Counted from the first letter of the stretch, positions 16,622 to 25,204 are shown. The stretch is DNA of 44,041 bases from JAITWN01 sp034002745 (GCA_034002745.1 JAVEZY010000020.1:1-44041); one strand, 5' to 3'. A program made the numbers and translations. The notes: generated from the letters alone by a model not told the origin.

Positions 16622-17200
16622 TTATTGGCGGTACCAGCGCTCGCGCAGGGCGCGCAGGACGCGTTCGGGGTACTCGGCGCGGCCGAGGCTGCCGTTGTAG
16701 CGGCCGAGGGCGCGTTTGAGGTCGCCTTTTTCGATGTCGAGGTAGTGGCGCAGGATGGTGCAGCCGAAGCGCAGGTTGGTGGCGGGGTGATGGAGGCTGT
16801 CCTCGGGTCGGCCCAGTTCCGCCAGCCAGAACGGCATGACCTGCATCAGTCCCTGGGCGCCGGCGACCGAGATTGCCCAGGGATCGAAGTTGCTTTCCAC
16901 CTCTATCACCGCGAGCACCAGTTCGGGCGGCAGTTCGGCGCGGGTGGCTTCGTGATGGATGAGTTTGAGCAGCAGCAGGCGCTGTTCGGTGTCCGGTACC
17001 CTGCGCGCCAGGCGGCTGGCCATGTCGAGCAGCCAGACTTCGGCTTCGAAGCGGTCGGTGAAACTGTCGGCTTCCTCCAGCGCGGTGAGCAGCGCATGGC
17101 GCAGATCCGCATCCTGCCGCTGCGACTGGGAAGCATGCGCCTGCGCCACCCACAGGGTGGCGGCCAGACACAGCGAAATTAGAGGCAGGATGGCTCTCAC
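16622..17200 (-). CDS. Small soluble lytic transglycosylase (SLT domain)
   Basis: A 192-aa periplasmic enzyme expected to cleave the MurNAc-GlcNAc bond of peptidoglycan. A signal peptide occupies residues 1-23 (start is GTG at 17200, with a GAGAAGGG sequence upstream). The SLT domain spans about 90-185: catalytic Glu E102 in VESNFDPWA, then 'GAQGLMQVMPFW', 'NLRFGCTILRHYL' and 'ALGRYNGSLG', all family hallmarks. It is compact, without LysM or other wall-binding domains. It lies 77 bases downstream of proS, in the same direction, and converges with the RAYT gene. Confidence 0.9.
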   Translation of the reverse strand: MRAILPLISLCLAATLWVAQAHASQSQRQDADLRHALLTALEEADSFTDRFEAEVWLLDMASRLARRVPDTEQRLLLLKLIHHEATRAELPPELVLAVIEVESNFDPWAISVAGAQGLMQVMPFWLAELGRPEDSLHHPATNLRFGCTILRHYLDIEKGDLKRALGRYNGSLGRAEYPERVLRALRERWYRQ

Positions 17201-17230
17201 CGTGCGGAATCCCTTCTCCGTTTCAGGATG

Positions 17231-17266
17231 CCGCGCGCTGCTTCCGCGCGGCTCGCGGGAGCCGCG
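17231..17266. other. Two mutually exclusive GC hairpins between proS and slt
   Basis: CCGCGCG (17231-17237) pairs with CGCGCGG (17245-17251), and CGCGGCTC (17247-17254) pairs perfectly with GAGCCGCG (17259-17266) around GCGG. They share bases, so only one can form. There is no U run, so a simple intrinsic terminator is unlikely; an mRNA processing or stability element is possible. Confidence 0.3.
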
Positions 17267-17277
17267 GACCGGACCCC

Positions 17278-19005
17278 TCAGGCTTGATCGGTCGCCGGGC
17301 GTCCGGACTTGAGCAGGGAGATCACTTCGCCCAGCGGAATGTGACGCACCTCCTGTTCGCGGCGGTGCTTGTATTCGACCGTGCCCGCATCCAGACCCTT
17401 CTCCGCCACCACCAGGCGATGAGGAATGCCGATCAGATCGGCGTCGGCAAACATCACGCCCGGGCGCTCGCCGCGGTCGTCATAGGCGGCGTCGATGCCG
17501 GCGTCGAGCAGCGAACGGTACAGCGTTTCCGCCGCTTCGCGCACGCGCACAGATTTGTGCGCATTGACCGGCAGCACGACGGCGCTGAACGGCGCCAGCC
17601 CCTCGGGCCAGATGATGCCGCGCTCGTCATGGTTCTGCTCGATTGCGGCGGCGACGATGCGCGAAACGCCGATGCCGTAGCAGCCCATGGTCATGGTCAC
17701 CGAACGTCCCTGCTCGTCGAGACAGGTTGCCTCCATCGCTTCGCTGTACTTGGTGCCGAGCTGGAAGATGTGTCCGACTTCGATGCCGCGGCGGATCGAC
17801 AGCGTGCCTTGGCCTTCGGGGGCGGGGTCGCCCCCGACGACGTTGCGCAGGTCGAAGCTCTGCGCGGGGGCGGGGAGGTCGCGCCCCCAGTTCACGCCGG
17901 TGTGATGCCTGCCGTCGACATTGGCGCCGCAGGTGAAGTCGGCAACCGCGGCGGCGGCGTGATCCACCAGCACCGGAATCTTCAGTCCGAGCGGTCCGAT
18001 CGAACCGGCGTCGCAGCCCGCCACTGCGCGCACCTGCTCCGGCGAGGCGAAGGTGAGAGGCTCGGCCACCTGCGGCAGCTTCTGCACCTTGACGTGATTG
18101 ACCTCGTGGTCGCCGCGCACTACCAGCGCAACGACTTCGCTGCCGGCGCTTTCGGAACCGAGCACCAGCAGCGTCTTCAGGCAGTGCGCCGCAGGCACTT
18201 TCAGGAACGCGCTCACTTCTTCGATGGTGTGTCTGCCGGGCGTTTCCACCGTCTGCATCGCCTGCGTCGCCGCGCCCCGCGGCTGCGGAAACGTTTCGGC
18301 GAGTTCGACGTTGGCGGCGTACGGTCCCTTGTCGGCGATGGCGATGGCATCCTCGCCGGAGTCGGCGAGCACCTGGAATTCATGCGAGTACGCGCCGCCG
18401 ATGGCGCCGGTATCCGCGCGCACGGCGCGAAACTCCAGGTCAAGGCGCTCGAAGATGCGGCTGTACGTCGCGTACATGACATCGTACGTTTCCTGCAGCG
18501 ATGCCTCGTCGACATGGAACGAATAGGCATCCTTCATCAGGAACTCGCGCGCCCGCATCACGCCGAAGCGCGGCCGGACCTCATCGCGGAACTTGGTCTG
18601 GATCTGGTAGAAATTCGCCGGCAGCTGCTTGTAGCTGCGGATCTCGCGACGGACGAGATCAGTGATGATCTCCTCGTGCGTCGGTCCGAAGCAGAACTCG
18701 CGATCGTGACGGTCGCGCAGCCGCAGCAGTTCGGGACCGTACTGCTCCCAGCGCCCGGATTCGATCCACAGCTCGGCGGGCTGCACGGCGGGCATCAGCA
18801 CTTCCTGCGCGCCCGCGCGATTCATTTCCTCCCGCACCACGGCCTCCACCCGCCGCAGCACGCGCAGACCGAGCGGCAGCCAGGTGTACAGTCCGGCGGC
18901 AAGCCTGCGGATCATGCCGGCACGCAGCATCAGCCGGTGGCTGACGGTCTCGGCGTCGGCGGGATCTTCTCTCAGGGTGGCGAGGAGATAGCGGGAAAGG
19001 TGCAT
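17278..19005 (-). CDS. proS: Prolyl-tRNA synthetase, bacterial type
   Basis: A 575-aa class II synthetase that charges tRNA-Pro. The start MHLSRYLLATLRE at 19005 fits the family; an earlier ATG at 19065 would add an atypical 20 residues. Motif 2 region 'ANFYQIQTKFRDEVRPRFGVMRAREFLMKDAYSF', 'FGPTHEEIITDLVRREI' and motif 3 'GCYGIGVSRIVAAAIEQ' are intact. An insertion editing domain is present (about 225-400; 'HTIEEVSAFLKVPAAHCLKTLLVLG'), so it is the prokaryotic type that hydrolyses Ala-tRNA-Pro. The anticodon-binding domain forms the C-terminus. It is followed by the lytic transglycosylase, likely in one transcript. Confidence 0.96.
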   Translation of the reverse strand: MHLSRYLLATLREDPADAETVSHRLMLRAGMIRRLAAGLYTWLPLGLRVLRRVEAVVREEMNRAGAQEVLMPAVQPAELWIESGRWEQYGPELLRLRDRHDREFCFGPTHEEIITDLVRREIRSYKQLPANFYQIQTKFRDEVRPRFGVMRAREFLMKDAYSFHVDEASLQETYDVMYATYSRIFERLDLEFRAVRADTGAIGGAYSHEFQVLADSGEDAIAIADKGPYAANVELAETFPQPRGAATQAMQTVETPGRHTIEEVSAFLKVPAAHCLKTLLVLGSESAGSEVVALVVRGDHEVNHVKVQKLPQVAEPLTFASPEQVRAVAGCDAGSIGPLGLKIPVLVDHAAAAVADFTCGANVDGRHHTGVNWGRDLPAPAQSFDLRNVVGGDPAPEGQGTLSIRRGIEVGHIFQLGTKYSEAMEATCLDEQGRSVTMTMGCYGIGVSRIVAAAIEQNHDERGIIWPEGLAPFSAVVLPVNAHKSVRVREAAETLYRSLLDAGIDAAYDDRGERPGVMFADADLIGIPHRLVVAEKGLDAGTVEYKHRREQEVRHIPLGEVISLLKSGRPATDQA

Positions 19006-19204
19006 GTCGGGTCCGATGTCATTGCGTTGATCGAGACGAAATCGCGGCGGATGGCATGATTCCATCGGCCGCGATCCCGTTACCGCCGATCATTGTAGAC
19101 CGATTTCGATTCGTCAGCGCGCCGGGTGAAGGGCGCAATGCACGGCCCCACCACGCATCGAATCAGGCGCGCGACTACATCCTGCTTTCCGCTTTCTGTG
19201 CCTT

Positions 19205-19879
19205 TCAGAACCGGTTCCAGGCCGACTTACGCTTCCAGCGGATCTTGGGAATGATGAGACCGATCAGGCCGCCGAGCAGGAGTACTCCGGCGCCGACCAT
19301 GAACCAGTCGCGGTCGCTGCTGTCGCGCAATGCCTCGGTCTGCTGCTCGAGCATCTGGTAGTCGCGTTCCAGTCGCGACAGACGCTCCTTCAGGGTCCGG
19401 TTCTCCTCGTCGAGGGCCAGCGCATTGGCGGATGTGCGGCGAATTCGCGTCAGTTCCTGTTCCTGGGCCTGGTTGGTGCGGGTCAGCTCTTCGACCTTGC
19501 CGCTGAGTTCGGTGTTGCCGCTGGCAACCTCTCGCTGCTTTTCGCGCAGCTCGCGCAGCGCGGTCTCCTGGCGGGCGAACTCCTGCTCGGCGCGGGCAAG
19601 GCGATCGCGGGCGCTGGGTTGCGCATCGAGGAATCGGATCAGGACCCAACCCTCGGCGCCCTGCGCGGTGCGCACACGCGCCCAGCCGCTGTCCCGGTCT
19701 TCCTCCAGCACCTGCACCGAGGTACCGCTGCGCAGCATGGAAACGATGCGATGCTGAGTGCTCTGGCCGCTGCGCATGTCGACTTCGAGCTGGTCGGTGA
19801 TGTAGCGGGTGGTCTGTGCATGGGTGAGGCCGGTACAGGCCAACAGCAGCGCGATCAACGGCAGTCTTATTGAATTCAC
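19205..19879 (-). CDS. SH3-domain membrane protein (TIGR04211/YgiM-like)
   Basis: A 224-aa envelope protein: signal peptide (1-21), bacterial SH3 domain (about 22-90; 'RYITDQLEVDMRSGQSTQHRIVSMLRSGTSVQVLEE', 'GWARVRTAQGAEGWVLIRFL'), a long coiled coil (about 92-190), one transmembrane helix (about 193-214; 'VGAGVLLLGGLIGLII') and a short basic cytoplasmic tail. This is the standard YgiM/TIGR04211 layout. The function is not established; the SH3 fold suggests cell-wall binding, and in this window it is upstream of proS and the lytic transglycosylase. Confidence 0.88.
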   Translation of the reverse strand: MNSIRLPLIALLLACTGLTHAQTTRYITDQLEVDMRSGQSTQHRIVSMLRSGTSVQVLEEDRDSGWARVRTAQGAEGWVLIRFLDAQPSARDRLARAEQEFARQETALRELREKQREVASGNTELSGKVEELTRTNQAQEQELTRIRRTSANALALDEENRTLKERLSRLERDYQMLEQQTEALRDSSDRDWFMVGAGVLLLGGLIGLIIPKIRWKRKSAWNRF

Positions 19880-19949
19880 TTTATCCCCGTGGGTTGTCGG
19901 TTGCTTCGATATTGCAGGGACGGCGTCGCGGCGCGTCGGGTTCCGCCGC

Positions 19950-20942
19950 TCAGCGGACTTTGCGGCGCGCGGCCAGCTTGCGCTCCCATGCGAGGGCGGT
20001 GCGCACGATCACTTCGAGATCGTCGTATCGCGGTTGCCAGCCGAGCGTGCCGCGGATGCGCGTGGCATCCGCAGTGAGCGCGGGTGGATCGCCCGCGCGC
20101 CGCGGCGACTCGATGATTTCGATCTCGCAGCCGGCGACGCGCTGCACCATGTCCAGCACCTCGCGCACGCTATAGCCGTGGCCGTAGCCGCAGTTGAGCA
20201 CCGTCGAATCCGCGCCGGCGCGCAGATGGTCCAGGGCGGACAGGTGCGCCGCAGCCAGGTCTTCCACGTGAATGTAGTCGCGTACCCCGCTGCCATCCGG
20301 CGTCGGATAGTCGGTGCCGAAGATCTCGACCCGGTCGCGCTGCCCGGTGACCGCCTCGCAGGCCACCTTGATGAGATGCGTCGCTGCGGGCGTCGACTGG
20401 CCGATGCGCCCATCCAGATCGGCGCCGGCAACGTTGAAATAGCGCAAAATGACGTGCTTCATTCCGCCCGCGGCCGCAAGATCGCGGAGCATCCATTCGG
20501 ACATCAGCTTGGAGCGTCCGTAGGGATTGATCGGCTCCAGCCGGGCATCCTCCGCTACCGGAATGGTGTCCGGGATGCCGTACACCGCTGCGGTGGAGGA
20601 GAAGATGAAATGCTCGACACCGGTGCGCGCGCAGCAGGCCAGCAGGTTGCGGGTGTTGGAGGTGTTGTTCAGGTAGTACTTGAGCGGATCCGACACCGAT
20701 TCCGGCACCACGATGTGGGCCGCGAAGTGCATGACCGCGCGCACGTCGTTCTGGCGCAGCACCCGCTCCACCAGCTCCGCATCGCCGGTGTCGCCGACGA
20801 TGAGTTCCCCATGCAGCACCGCATCGCGCTGCCCGGTGGACAGGTTGTCGAGCACGAGTACACGTTCGCCGCGCTCGCCGAGCTGACGGACTACGTGACT
20901 GCCTATGTATCCGGCGCCGCCGGTGACGAGAATGGCATGCAT
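19950..20942 (-). CDS. galE: UDP-glucose 4-epimerase
   Basis: A 330-aa short-chain dehydrogenase-family epimerase interconverting UDP-glucose and UDP-galactose. NAD-binding GGAGYIG is at residues 8-14, catalytic Ser in 'FSSTAAVYG' (about 115-117) and YxxxK at Y141-K145 ('NPYGRSK'). The 'RYFNVAGADLDGRIGQ' and 'GTDYPTPDGSGVRDYIHVEDLA' motifs are typical of GalE. The start at ATG 20942 gives the usual MHAILVTGGAGYIG beginning. It supplies sugars for surface polysaccharides. It precedes the SH3 gene by 70 bases in the same direction. Confidence 0.94.
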   Translation of the reverse strand: MHAILVTGGAGYIGSHVVRQLGERGERVLVLDNLSTGQRDAVLHGELIVGDTGDAELVERVLRQNDVRAVMHFAAHIVVPESVSDPLKYYLNNTSNTRNLLACCARTGVEHFIFSSTAAVYGIPDTIPVAEDARLEPINPYGRSKLMSEWMLRDLAAAGGMKHVILRYFNVAGADLDGRIGQSTPAATHLIKVACEAVTGQRDRVEIFGTDYPTPDGSGVRDYIHVEDLAAAHLSALDHLRAGADSTVLNCGYGHGYSVREVLDMVQRVAGCEIEIIESPRRAGDPPALTADATRIRGTLGWQPRYDDLEVIVRTALAWERKLAARRKVR

Positions 20943-20972
20943 GATTGGATGGTCTCGGAATTCCAAGCGAAA

Positions 20973-20999
20973 AGTATAGTAATGGGGCCTTGCGCGCAA
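20973..20999 (-). promoter_or_regulatory. Possible galE promoter
   Basis: On the minus strand, TATACT (plus 20973-20978) is a good -10, about 30 bases before the galE ATG. TTGCGC (plus 20994-20999) is a possible -35, but the spacing of 15 is short. Confidence 0.3.
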
Positions 21000-21163
21000 C
21001 CCGCGCCCCGACCGGTCGGCGCGGCGGATGCGCCGCCAGGCGCGCTATTTGCGCTCATCGCGGCTGGCGTCCGATCGGACTTTGTGGCGGATGACGATCG
21101 CCGCGGTTGCGGGCATCGTGCGGCGTGACAAGTCGTCTCGGGATGGTTCATGCTGTCTGCGGC

Positions 21164-21192
21164 TTGTCCGGATCGGGCGCACGTCGTAAAAT
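21164..21192 (+). promoter_or_regulatory. Predicted sigma70 promoter of the pnt operon
   Basis: TTGTCC (21164-21169) and TAAAAT (21187-21192) are separated by 17 bases, about 75 bases before pntAA. The whole gap 20943-21266 (324 bases) has no supported gene; it holds this promoter, the galE promoter and a GC-rich stretch with no further structure I can defend. Confidence 0.4.
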
Positions 21193-21266
21193 GACGGGCT
21201 TTACGTTCCGCGGCTTCAAAAAGCGAATCCTTTCATGATGTTAACTTTTTCTGGAGTATACAGGAG

Positions 21267-22403
21267 ATGGCTTTGCGCATAGGGGTGTCGAAGGAGCGGA
21301 TGGCCGGCGAACGCCGGGTCGCGCTCGTCCCCGAGGTGGTGGCGCGCCTCTCCAAGCAGGGCTGGGAGGTGCTGGTCGAGCGCGGTGCCGGAGAGCTCTC
21401 GTACTTTCCGGACAGCGCCTATGCGGAGGCCGGAGCCCAGCTCGCCGATGCCGACGGCGTCAGTCAGGCCGAGGTGATCGTCGGTGTCCAGCCGCCCGAG
21501 GCGGCGCAGATCGCACGCTTGCGCCGTGGCCAGTTGCTGATCTCGTTCCTGCACGTACATCGCAACGGCGAGGCGGTGACCGCGCTGCGCGATGCCGGCG
21601 TGACCAGCTTCGCCATGGAACGCATTCCGCGCATCACCCGTGCCCAGGCCATGGACGTGCTGTCTTCCCAGGCAACGGTCTCGGGCTACCGCGCCGCGCT
21701 GATGGCCGCTGATCTCAGTCCGAGCTTCTTCCCCATGCTCACCACCGCTGCCGGCACCATTCGCCCGGCGCGAGTCCTGGTGCTGGGGGCGGGCGTGGCC
21801 GGACTGCAGGCGATCGCCACCGCACGCCGCCTGGGCGCCGTGGTGGAAGCCTATGATGTCCGGCGCGCCGCGCGCGAGCAGGTCGAGTCACTGGGCGCGA
21901 AGTTCCTGCAGGTGGAGATGGATGCTGAAGCCGAAGGCGGATATGCGCGCGAGCTCACCGCCGAGGAAAAGGAGCGTGAGCAGGTCCTGCTGCGCAAGAG
22001 CATCGCTCAGGCCGACGTGGTCATCACCACTGCTCAGATTCCCGGGCGTCCCGCGCCGCAGCTGATCGCCACCAGCACGGTGCACGACATGAAGCCGGGT
22101 TCGGTGATCATCGACATCGCGGCCGAGACCGGTGGCAACTGCGAGGCCACCCGGCCCGGCGAACGCATCGAGATCGACGGTGTCTCGGTGTACGGGCCGC
22201 TGCACGTGCCCAGCCAGCTGCCGGTGCATGCCAGCGTCATGTATGCCAAGAACATGCAGAATTTCCTCGGGCTGCTGCGTGGCGAGGACGGATCGCTGCG
22301 CGTCGACTGGAATGACGAGATTCTCGCCAGCTCGGTGGTCACCCATGATGGGGCGATCCCGGTAGAGGCGGTGCGGGCCGCCATCGGAGGAACGGGATCA
22401 TGA
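21267..22403 (+). CDS. pntAA: NAD(P)+ transhydrogenase subunit alpha part 1 (soluble dI)
   Basis: A 378-aa NAD(H)-binding domain of the proton-pumping transhydrogenase, which reduces NADP+ with NADH at the expense of proton motive force. It begins 'RIGVSKERMAGERRVALVPEVV', the alanine-dehydrogenase/PNT N-terminal fold, and carries the nucleotide motif GAGVAGLQA from G174. 'QVLLRKSIAQADVVITTAQIPGRPAP' and 'SVIIDIAAETGGNCE' are family motifs. The ATG at 21267 has GGAG at 10 bases. It is the first gene of a three-gene operon of the Rhodospirillum type, where E. coli PntA is split in two; its stop overlaps the start of pntAB by four bases. Confidence 0.96.
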   Translation: MALRIGVSKERMAGERRVALVPEVVARLSKQGWEVLVERGAGELSYFPDSAYAEAGAQLADADGVSQAEVIVGVQPPEAAQIARLRRGQLLISFLHVHRNGEAVTALRDAGVTSFAMERIPRITRAQAMDVLSSQATVSGYRAALMAADLSPSFFPMLTTAAGTIRPARVLVLGAGVAGLQAIATARRLGAVVEAYDVRRAAREQVESLGAKFLQVEMDAEAEGGYARELTAEEKEREQVLLRKSIAQADVVITTAQIPGRPAPQLIATSTVHDMKPGSVIIDIAAETGGNCEATRPGERIEIDGVSVYGPLHVPSQLPVHASVMYAKNMQNFLGLLRGEDGSLRVDWNDEILASSVVTHDGAIPVEAVRAAIGGTGS

Positions 22404-22699
22404 TTGAAGGTATCTGGGCGGCGCTGTTCATCTTCGCGCTGGCGGCATTCACTGGCTATGAGGTCATCAGCCGGGTGCCCGTGGTGCTCCATACGCCGCT
22501 GATGTCGGGCTCGAATTTCATTCACGGCATTGTGCTGGTCGGCGCCATGGTCGCTCTTGGCCATGCCGAAACTCTCACCGGACAGATCATCGGCTTCATC
22601 GGCGTGCTGCTTGGCGCCATGAACGCGGTCGGCGGCTACGTCGTCACCGAGCGCATGCTGGAGATGTTCGAAAAGAAGAAACCGTCAAAGGAATCCTGA
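22400..22699 (+). CDS. pntAB: NAD(P)+ transhydrogenase subunit alpha part 2 (membrane)
   Basis: A 99-aa membrane subunit with three to four helices ('GIWAALFIFALAAFTGYEVI', 'FIHGIVLVGAMVALG', 'QIIGFIGVLLGAMNAVGGYVVTERML'), corresponding to the C-terminal membrane part of E. coli PntA. The conserved 'GSNFIHGI' and 'NAVGGYVVTERML' segments line the proton path with PntB. It starts at ATG 22400, overlapping the pntAA stop (ATGA), and is one base from the pntB start, so translation of all three is probably coupled. Confidence 0.95.
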   Translation: MIEGIWAALFIFALAAFTGYEVISRVPVVLHTPLMSGSNFIHGIVLVGAMVALGHAETLTGQIIGFIGVLLGAMNAVGGYVVTERMLEMFEKKKPSKES

Positions 22700-22700
22700 C

Positions 22701-24071
22701 GTGGAACATCTCATCCAGGCGGTCTACTTCCTGACCATCCTGCTTTTCGTATTCGGCCTCAAGCGCATGAGCGCGCCGCGGACCGCGCGCAGTGGCATTC
22801 GTTGGGCCGGTGTGGCGATGGCGCTCGCCGTGGTGGTCACCATGCTGTGGCCGGGCATGGCCAACGTCGGCCTGATGCTGACCGCCATCCTGGTCGGATC
22901 CTTCTTCGCCTGGGTCAGTGGCCGCAAGGTGGCCATGACCGACATGCCGCAGATGGTGGCGATCTACAACGGCATGGGCGGCGGCGCGGCGGCGGCGATC
23001 GCGGCGGTGGAACTCCTGCGCGGCGAAATGGCAAACACTGGCCTGATCCTGCTCAGTGTCAGCGGCGGATTGATCGGCGCCATCGCCTTCAGCGGCAGCA
23101 TGGTCGCGTTCGCCAAGCTGCAGGGTCTGATCGGCGGACGCCCGATCACCTTCCCCGCGCAGCAATCGCTGAACCTCATCATGCTGGTTCTCGCCATTCT
23201 GCTCGGCGCCAGCATGCTCGACGGTCAGGCGAGCTGGCCCATCATCGCCCTGTTCTTCGTGGTGGCGATGGCATACGGCGTGATGATGACGCTGCCGATC
23301 GGTGGCGCCGACATGCCGGTGGTCATCTCCCTGTACAACGCGCTCACCGGTCTCGCGGTTGCCTTCGAAGGCTTCGCCATCGGCAATGCCGCGATGATCG
23401 TCGCCGGCACCATTGTTGGCGCCGCGGGCACCATGCTCACCCAGCTCATGGCCAAGGCCATGAACCGTCCGATCAGCAACGTGCTCTTCAGCGGCTTCGG
23501 CAAGGCGGTGACCGGAGTGGCCGAGGATGTGCAGGGGTCGCTGAAGCCGATCGAGGCTGAGGACGCCGCGGTGATGATGCGCTACGCCTCGTCCGTCGTC
23601 ATCGTGCCGGGTTATGGCATGGCGGTGGCCCAGGCCCAGCACAAGATCCGCGAGCTGACCGATCTGCTCGCCAACTATGGCGTTGACGTGAAATTCGCCA
23701 TTCATCCGGTGGCCGGACGCATGCCGGGCCATATGAACGTGTTGCTCGCCGAAGCCGGCGTGGCGTACGAAAAGCTCTACGATCTGGAAGAGATCAATGC
23801 CGCCTTCGCATCGACCGAAGTGGCGCTGGTCATCGGCGCCAACGACGTCGTCAACCCGGTCGCGCGGACCGATCCGTCCAGCCCGATCTACGGCATGCCG
23901 ATCCTGAACGTGGACAAGGCGCACAACGTCCTGGTCATAAAGCGCGGTGCCGGCACCGGATTCGCCGGCATCGAGAATCACCTGTTCTACCGCGACAACA
24001 CCCGCATGCTCTACGGCGATGCCCAGGGCATGGTGGCCTCGCTGATCCAGGCACTCAAGCAGATCGACTGA
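22701..24071 (+). CDS. pntB: NAD(P)+ transhydrogenase subunit beta
   Basis: A 456-aa protein with an N-terminal set of eight or nine membrane helices (to about residue 260) and a C-terminal NADP(H)-binding domain. The start is GTG 22701, one base after the pntAB stop, with AAAGGA about 8 bases ahead. Motifs: 'YNGMGGGAAAAIAAVELL', 'MTLPIGGADMPVVISLYNALTGLAVAFEGF' in the membrane and, in the soluble domain, GYGMAVAQAQ (G304 onward), 'AIHPVAGRMPGHMNVLLAEA', 'IGANDVVNPVA' and 'VDKAHNVLVIKRG', all characteristic. Length is normal. A REP-type palindrome starts five bases after the stop and may end the transcript. Confidence 0.96.
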   Translation: MEHLIQAVYFLTILLFVFGLKRMSAPRTARSGIRWAGVAMALAVVVTMLWPGMANVGLMLTAILVGSFFAWVSGRKVAMTDMPQMVAIYNGMGGGAAAAIAAVELLRGEMANTGLILLSVSGGLIGAIAFSGSMVAFAKLQGLIGGRPITFPAQQSLNLIMLVLAILLGASMLDGQASWPIIALFFVVAMAYGVMMTLPIGGADMPVVISLYNALTGLAVAFEGFAIGNAAMIVAGTIVGAAGTMLTQLMAKAMNRPISNVLFSGFGKAVTGVAEDVQGSLKPIEAEDAAVMMRYASSVVIVPGYGMAVAQAQHKIRELTDLLANYGVDVKFAIHPVAGRMPGHMNVLLAEAGVAYEKLYDLEEINAAFASTEVALVIGANDVVNPVARTDPSSPIYGMPILNVDKAHNVLVIKRGAGTGFAGIENHLFYRDNTRMLYGDAQGMVASLIQALKQID

Positions 24072-24075
24072 TCGA

Positions 24076-24105
24076 AAGGGTCAGACCCGGCCGGGTCTGA
24101 CCCTT
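24076..24105. repeat. 30-base perfect REP palindrome, possible pnt terminator
   Basis: AAGGGTCAGACCCGG is followed with no spacer by its exact complement CCGGGTCTGACCCTT, so two REP cores meet tail to tail. Located five bases after pntB; it could form a strong terminator hairpin although no long U run follows. Confidence 0.8.
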
Positions 24106-24114
24106 CTCCCTCCC

Positions 24115-24150
24115 GGGGGTCAGACCCCAAGCATTCGGGGTCTGACCCCC
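24115..24150. repeat. Inverted REP pair (BIME-like)
   Basis: GGGGGTCAGACCCC (24115-24128) and its exact complement GGGGTCTGACCCCC (24137-24150) are separated by AAGCATTC. Each arm is itself palindromic, so the region can fold as two small hairpins or one long one, like a BIME made of two REPs. Confidence 0.8.
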
Positions 24151-24258
24151 AAGTCTGTTGCCGGTGCGATCGGCTGCAATGCAGCTGATCGCTCATCCCT
24201 TTGATTGTTCTGACGTTAATCGGCGGTTTCTGGATCGGGAAAGCCGGCGCCGAGTATT

Positions 24259-24293
24259 GGGGTCTGACCCCGAAGCCTTTGGGGGCTGACCCC
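24259..24293. repeat. Tandem REP pair next to the pyrK-like gene
   Basis: GGGGTCTGACCCC (24259-24271) and GGGGGCTGACCCC (24281-24293) lie in the same orientation 9 bases apart, ten bases from the stop of the pyrK-like gene. CTTTGGGG/CCCCAAAG around the second copy extends its stem and could terminate that gene. Confidence 0.75.
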
Positions 24294-24302
24294 AAAGGTG
24301 CG

Positions 24303-25172
24303 TCAGAAAACGACGGTGGCGGCGTCGAAGACGGGGCCGTCGACGCAGACGCGTTTCATTGCCGGGCCCTGGGGGGTGTTGATGCGGACCGCGCAGCCGG
24401 CGCAGCCGCCGACGGCGCAGGCCATGTATTCCTCGAGCGAGACCTGCGCCGGCAAGTCGAAGTCGCGTGCCAGGGTGGCGGCGGCCGCGAGCATGGGGTG
24501 CGGGCCGCAGGCGAAGATTTCCACTTCCGCGCGTTCTTCTCCGTTCAGCGTCTCCAGCCAGGCACGGGCCAGATCGGTGACATAGCCCTCGTGACATCCG
24601 GCGTAGCCCTGCAGGCTGGCAAGCCGGCTGGGAATGCCCCAGTCTTCCAGCAGCGGCATGGCGGCAATCGCCGCGGCCGGCATGCCGGCGACCATGATCT
24701 GCGAAGGCCGCGGTCGGAACGGAAACGGCGTCTCCGATCCCATCATGACCAGCGGGCGATACCGACGGTCGGCCTTCAATTCCTCGGCGAGAAATACCAT
24801 CGGCGGAATGCCGACGCCACCGCCCAGCAGCAGCGTGCGCGGCCGCTCCGGATGCGCCTCGAACGGCCGTCCGATGGGACCGATCGCGCTCAGCCGTTCG
24901 CCTGGCAGGCGAGTCGCCAGCAGGCTCGTGCCCTGACCGAACACGCGATAGAGCACGTCGATCCAGCCGGCATCGCCACCACTGCGCATGATCGAGAAGG
25001 GGCGGCGCATGGCCAGTTCCGGCCCGCATGACAGGTGAATGAACGAACCGGGGCGTGCTGCCGCCGCGATGCGCGGGGCGCGCAGGCGCAGGATGTGCTG
25101 GCGTCCCCCATGGGCTTCGTGCGCGAGGATCTCGGTCTCCTCGACGTGTATGGTTCCGCGATGCTGGCTCAT
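24303..25172 (-). CDS. PyrK-like electron-transfer flavoprotein, iron-sulfur
   Basis: A 289-aa protein of the dihydroorotate dehydrogenase electron-transfer (PyrK) type within the ferredoxin-reductase superfamily. It has an N-terminal FAD barrel with RRPFS (56-60), 'GPIGRPF', the nucleotide-binding 'LLLGGGVGIPPMVFLAEEL', CGPHPML (222-228), and a C-terminal [2Fe-2S] segment with C252, C257, C260 and C276 ('EEYMACAVGGCAGCAVRI', 'KRVCVDGPVF'). In class 1B enzymes PyrK passes electrons from PyrD to NAD+. No PyrD partner is in the window, and gammaproteobacteria usually use quinone-linked PyrD, so its partner is open. It lies 32 bases downstream of pyrC' and probably ends the pyr operon. Confidence 0.88.
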   Translation of the reverse strand: MSQHRGTIHVEETEILAHEAHGGRQHILRLRAPRIAAAARPGSFIHLSCGPELAMRRPFSIMRSGGDAGWIDVLYRVFGQGTSLLATRLPGERLSAIGPIGRPFEAHPERPRTLLLGGGVGIPPMVFLAEELKADRRYRPLVMMGSETPFPFRPRPSQIMVAGMPAAAIAAMPLLEDWGIPSRLASLQGYAGCHEGYVTDLARAWLETLNGEERAEVEIFACGPHPMLAAAATLARDFDLPAQVSLEEYMACAVGGCAGCAVRINTPQGPAMKRVCVDGPVFDAATVVF

Positions 25173-25204
25173 TGATCGGGCAGAATGAAGGTTGGGGAGG
25201 TGAA

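Noticed and set aside
17284..19059. 591-codon + strand frame opposite proS
   Set aside because: proS is complete and conserved on the minus strand; the antisense frame is a GC-bias artefact.
24076..24293. Possible CRISPR array because of regularly repeated palindromes
   Set aside because: The spacers are of unequal length (0-109 bases), the repeats are only 13-15 bases and change orientation, and no cas gene is present.
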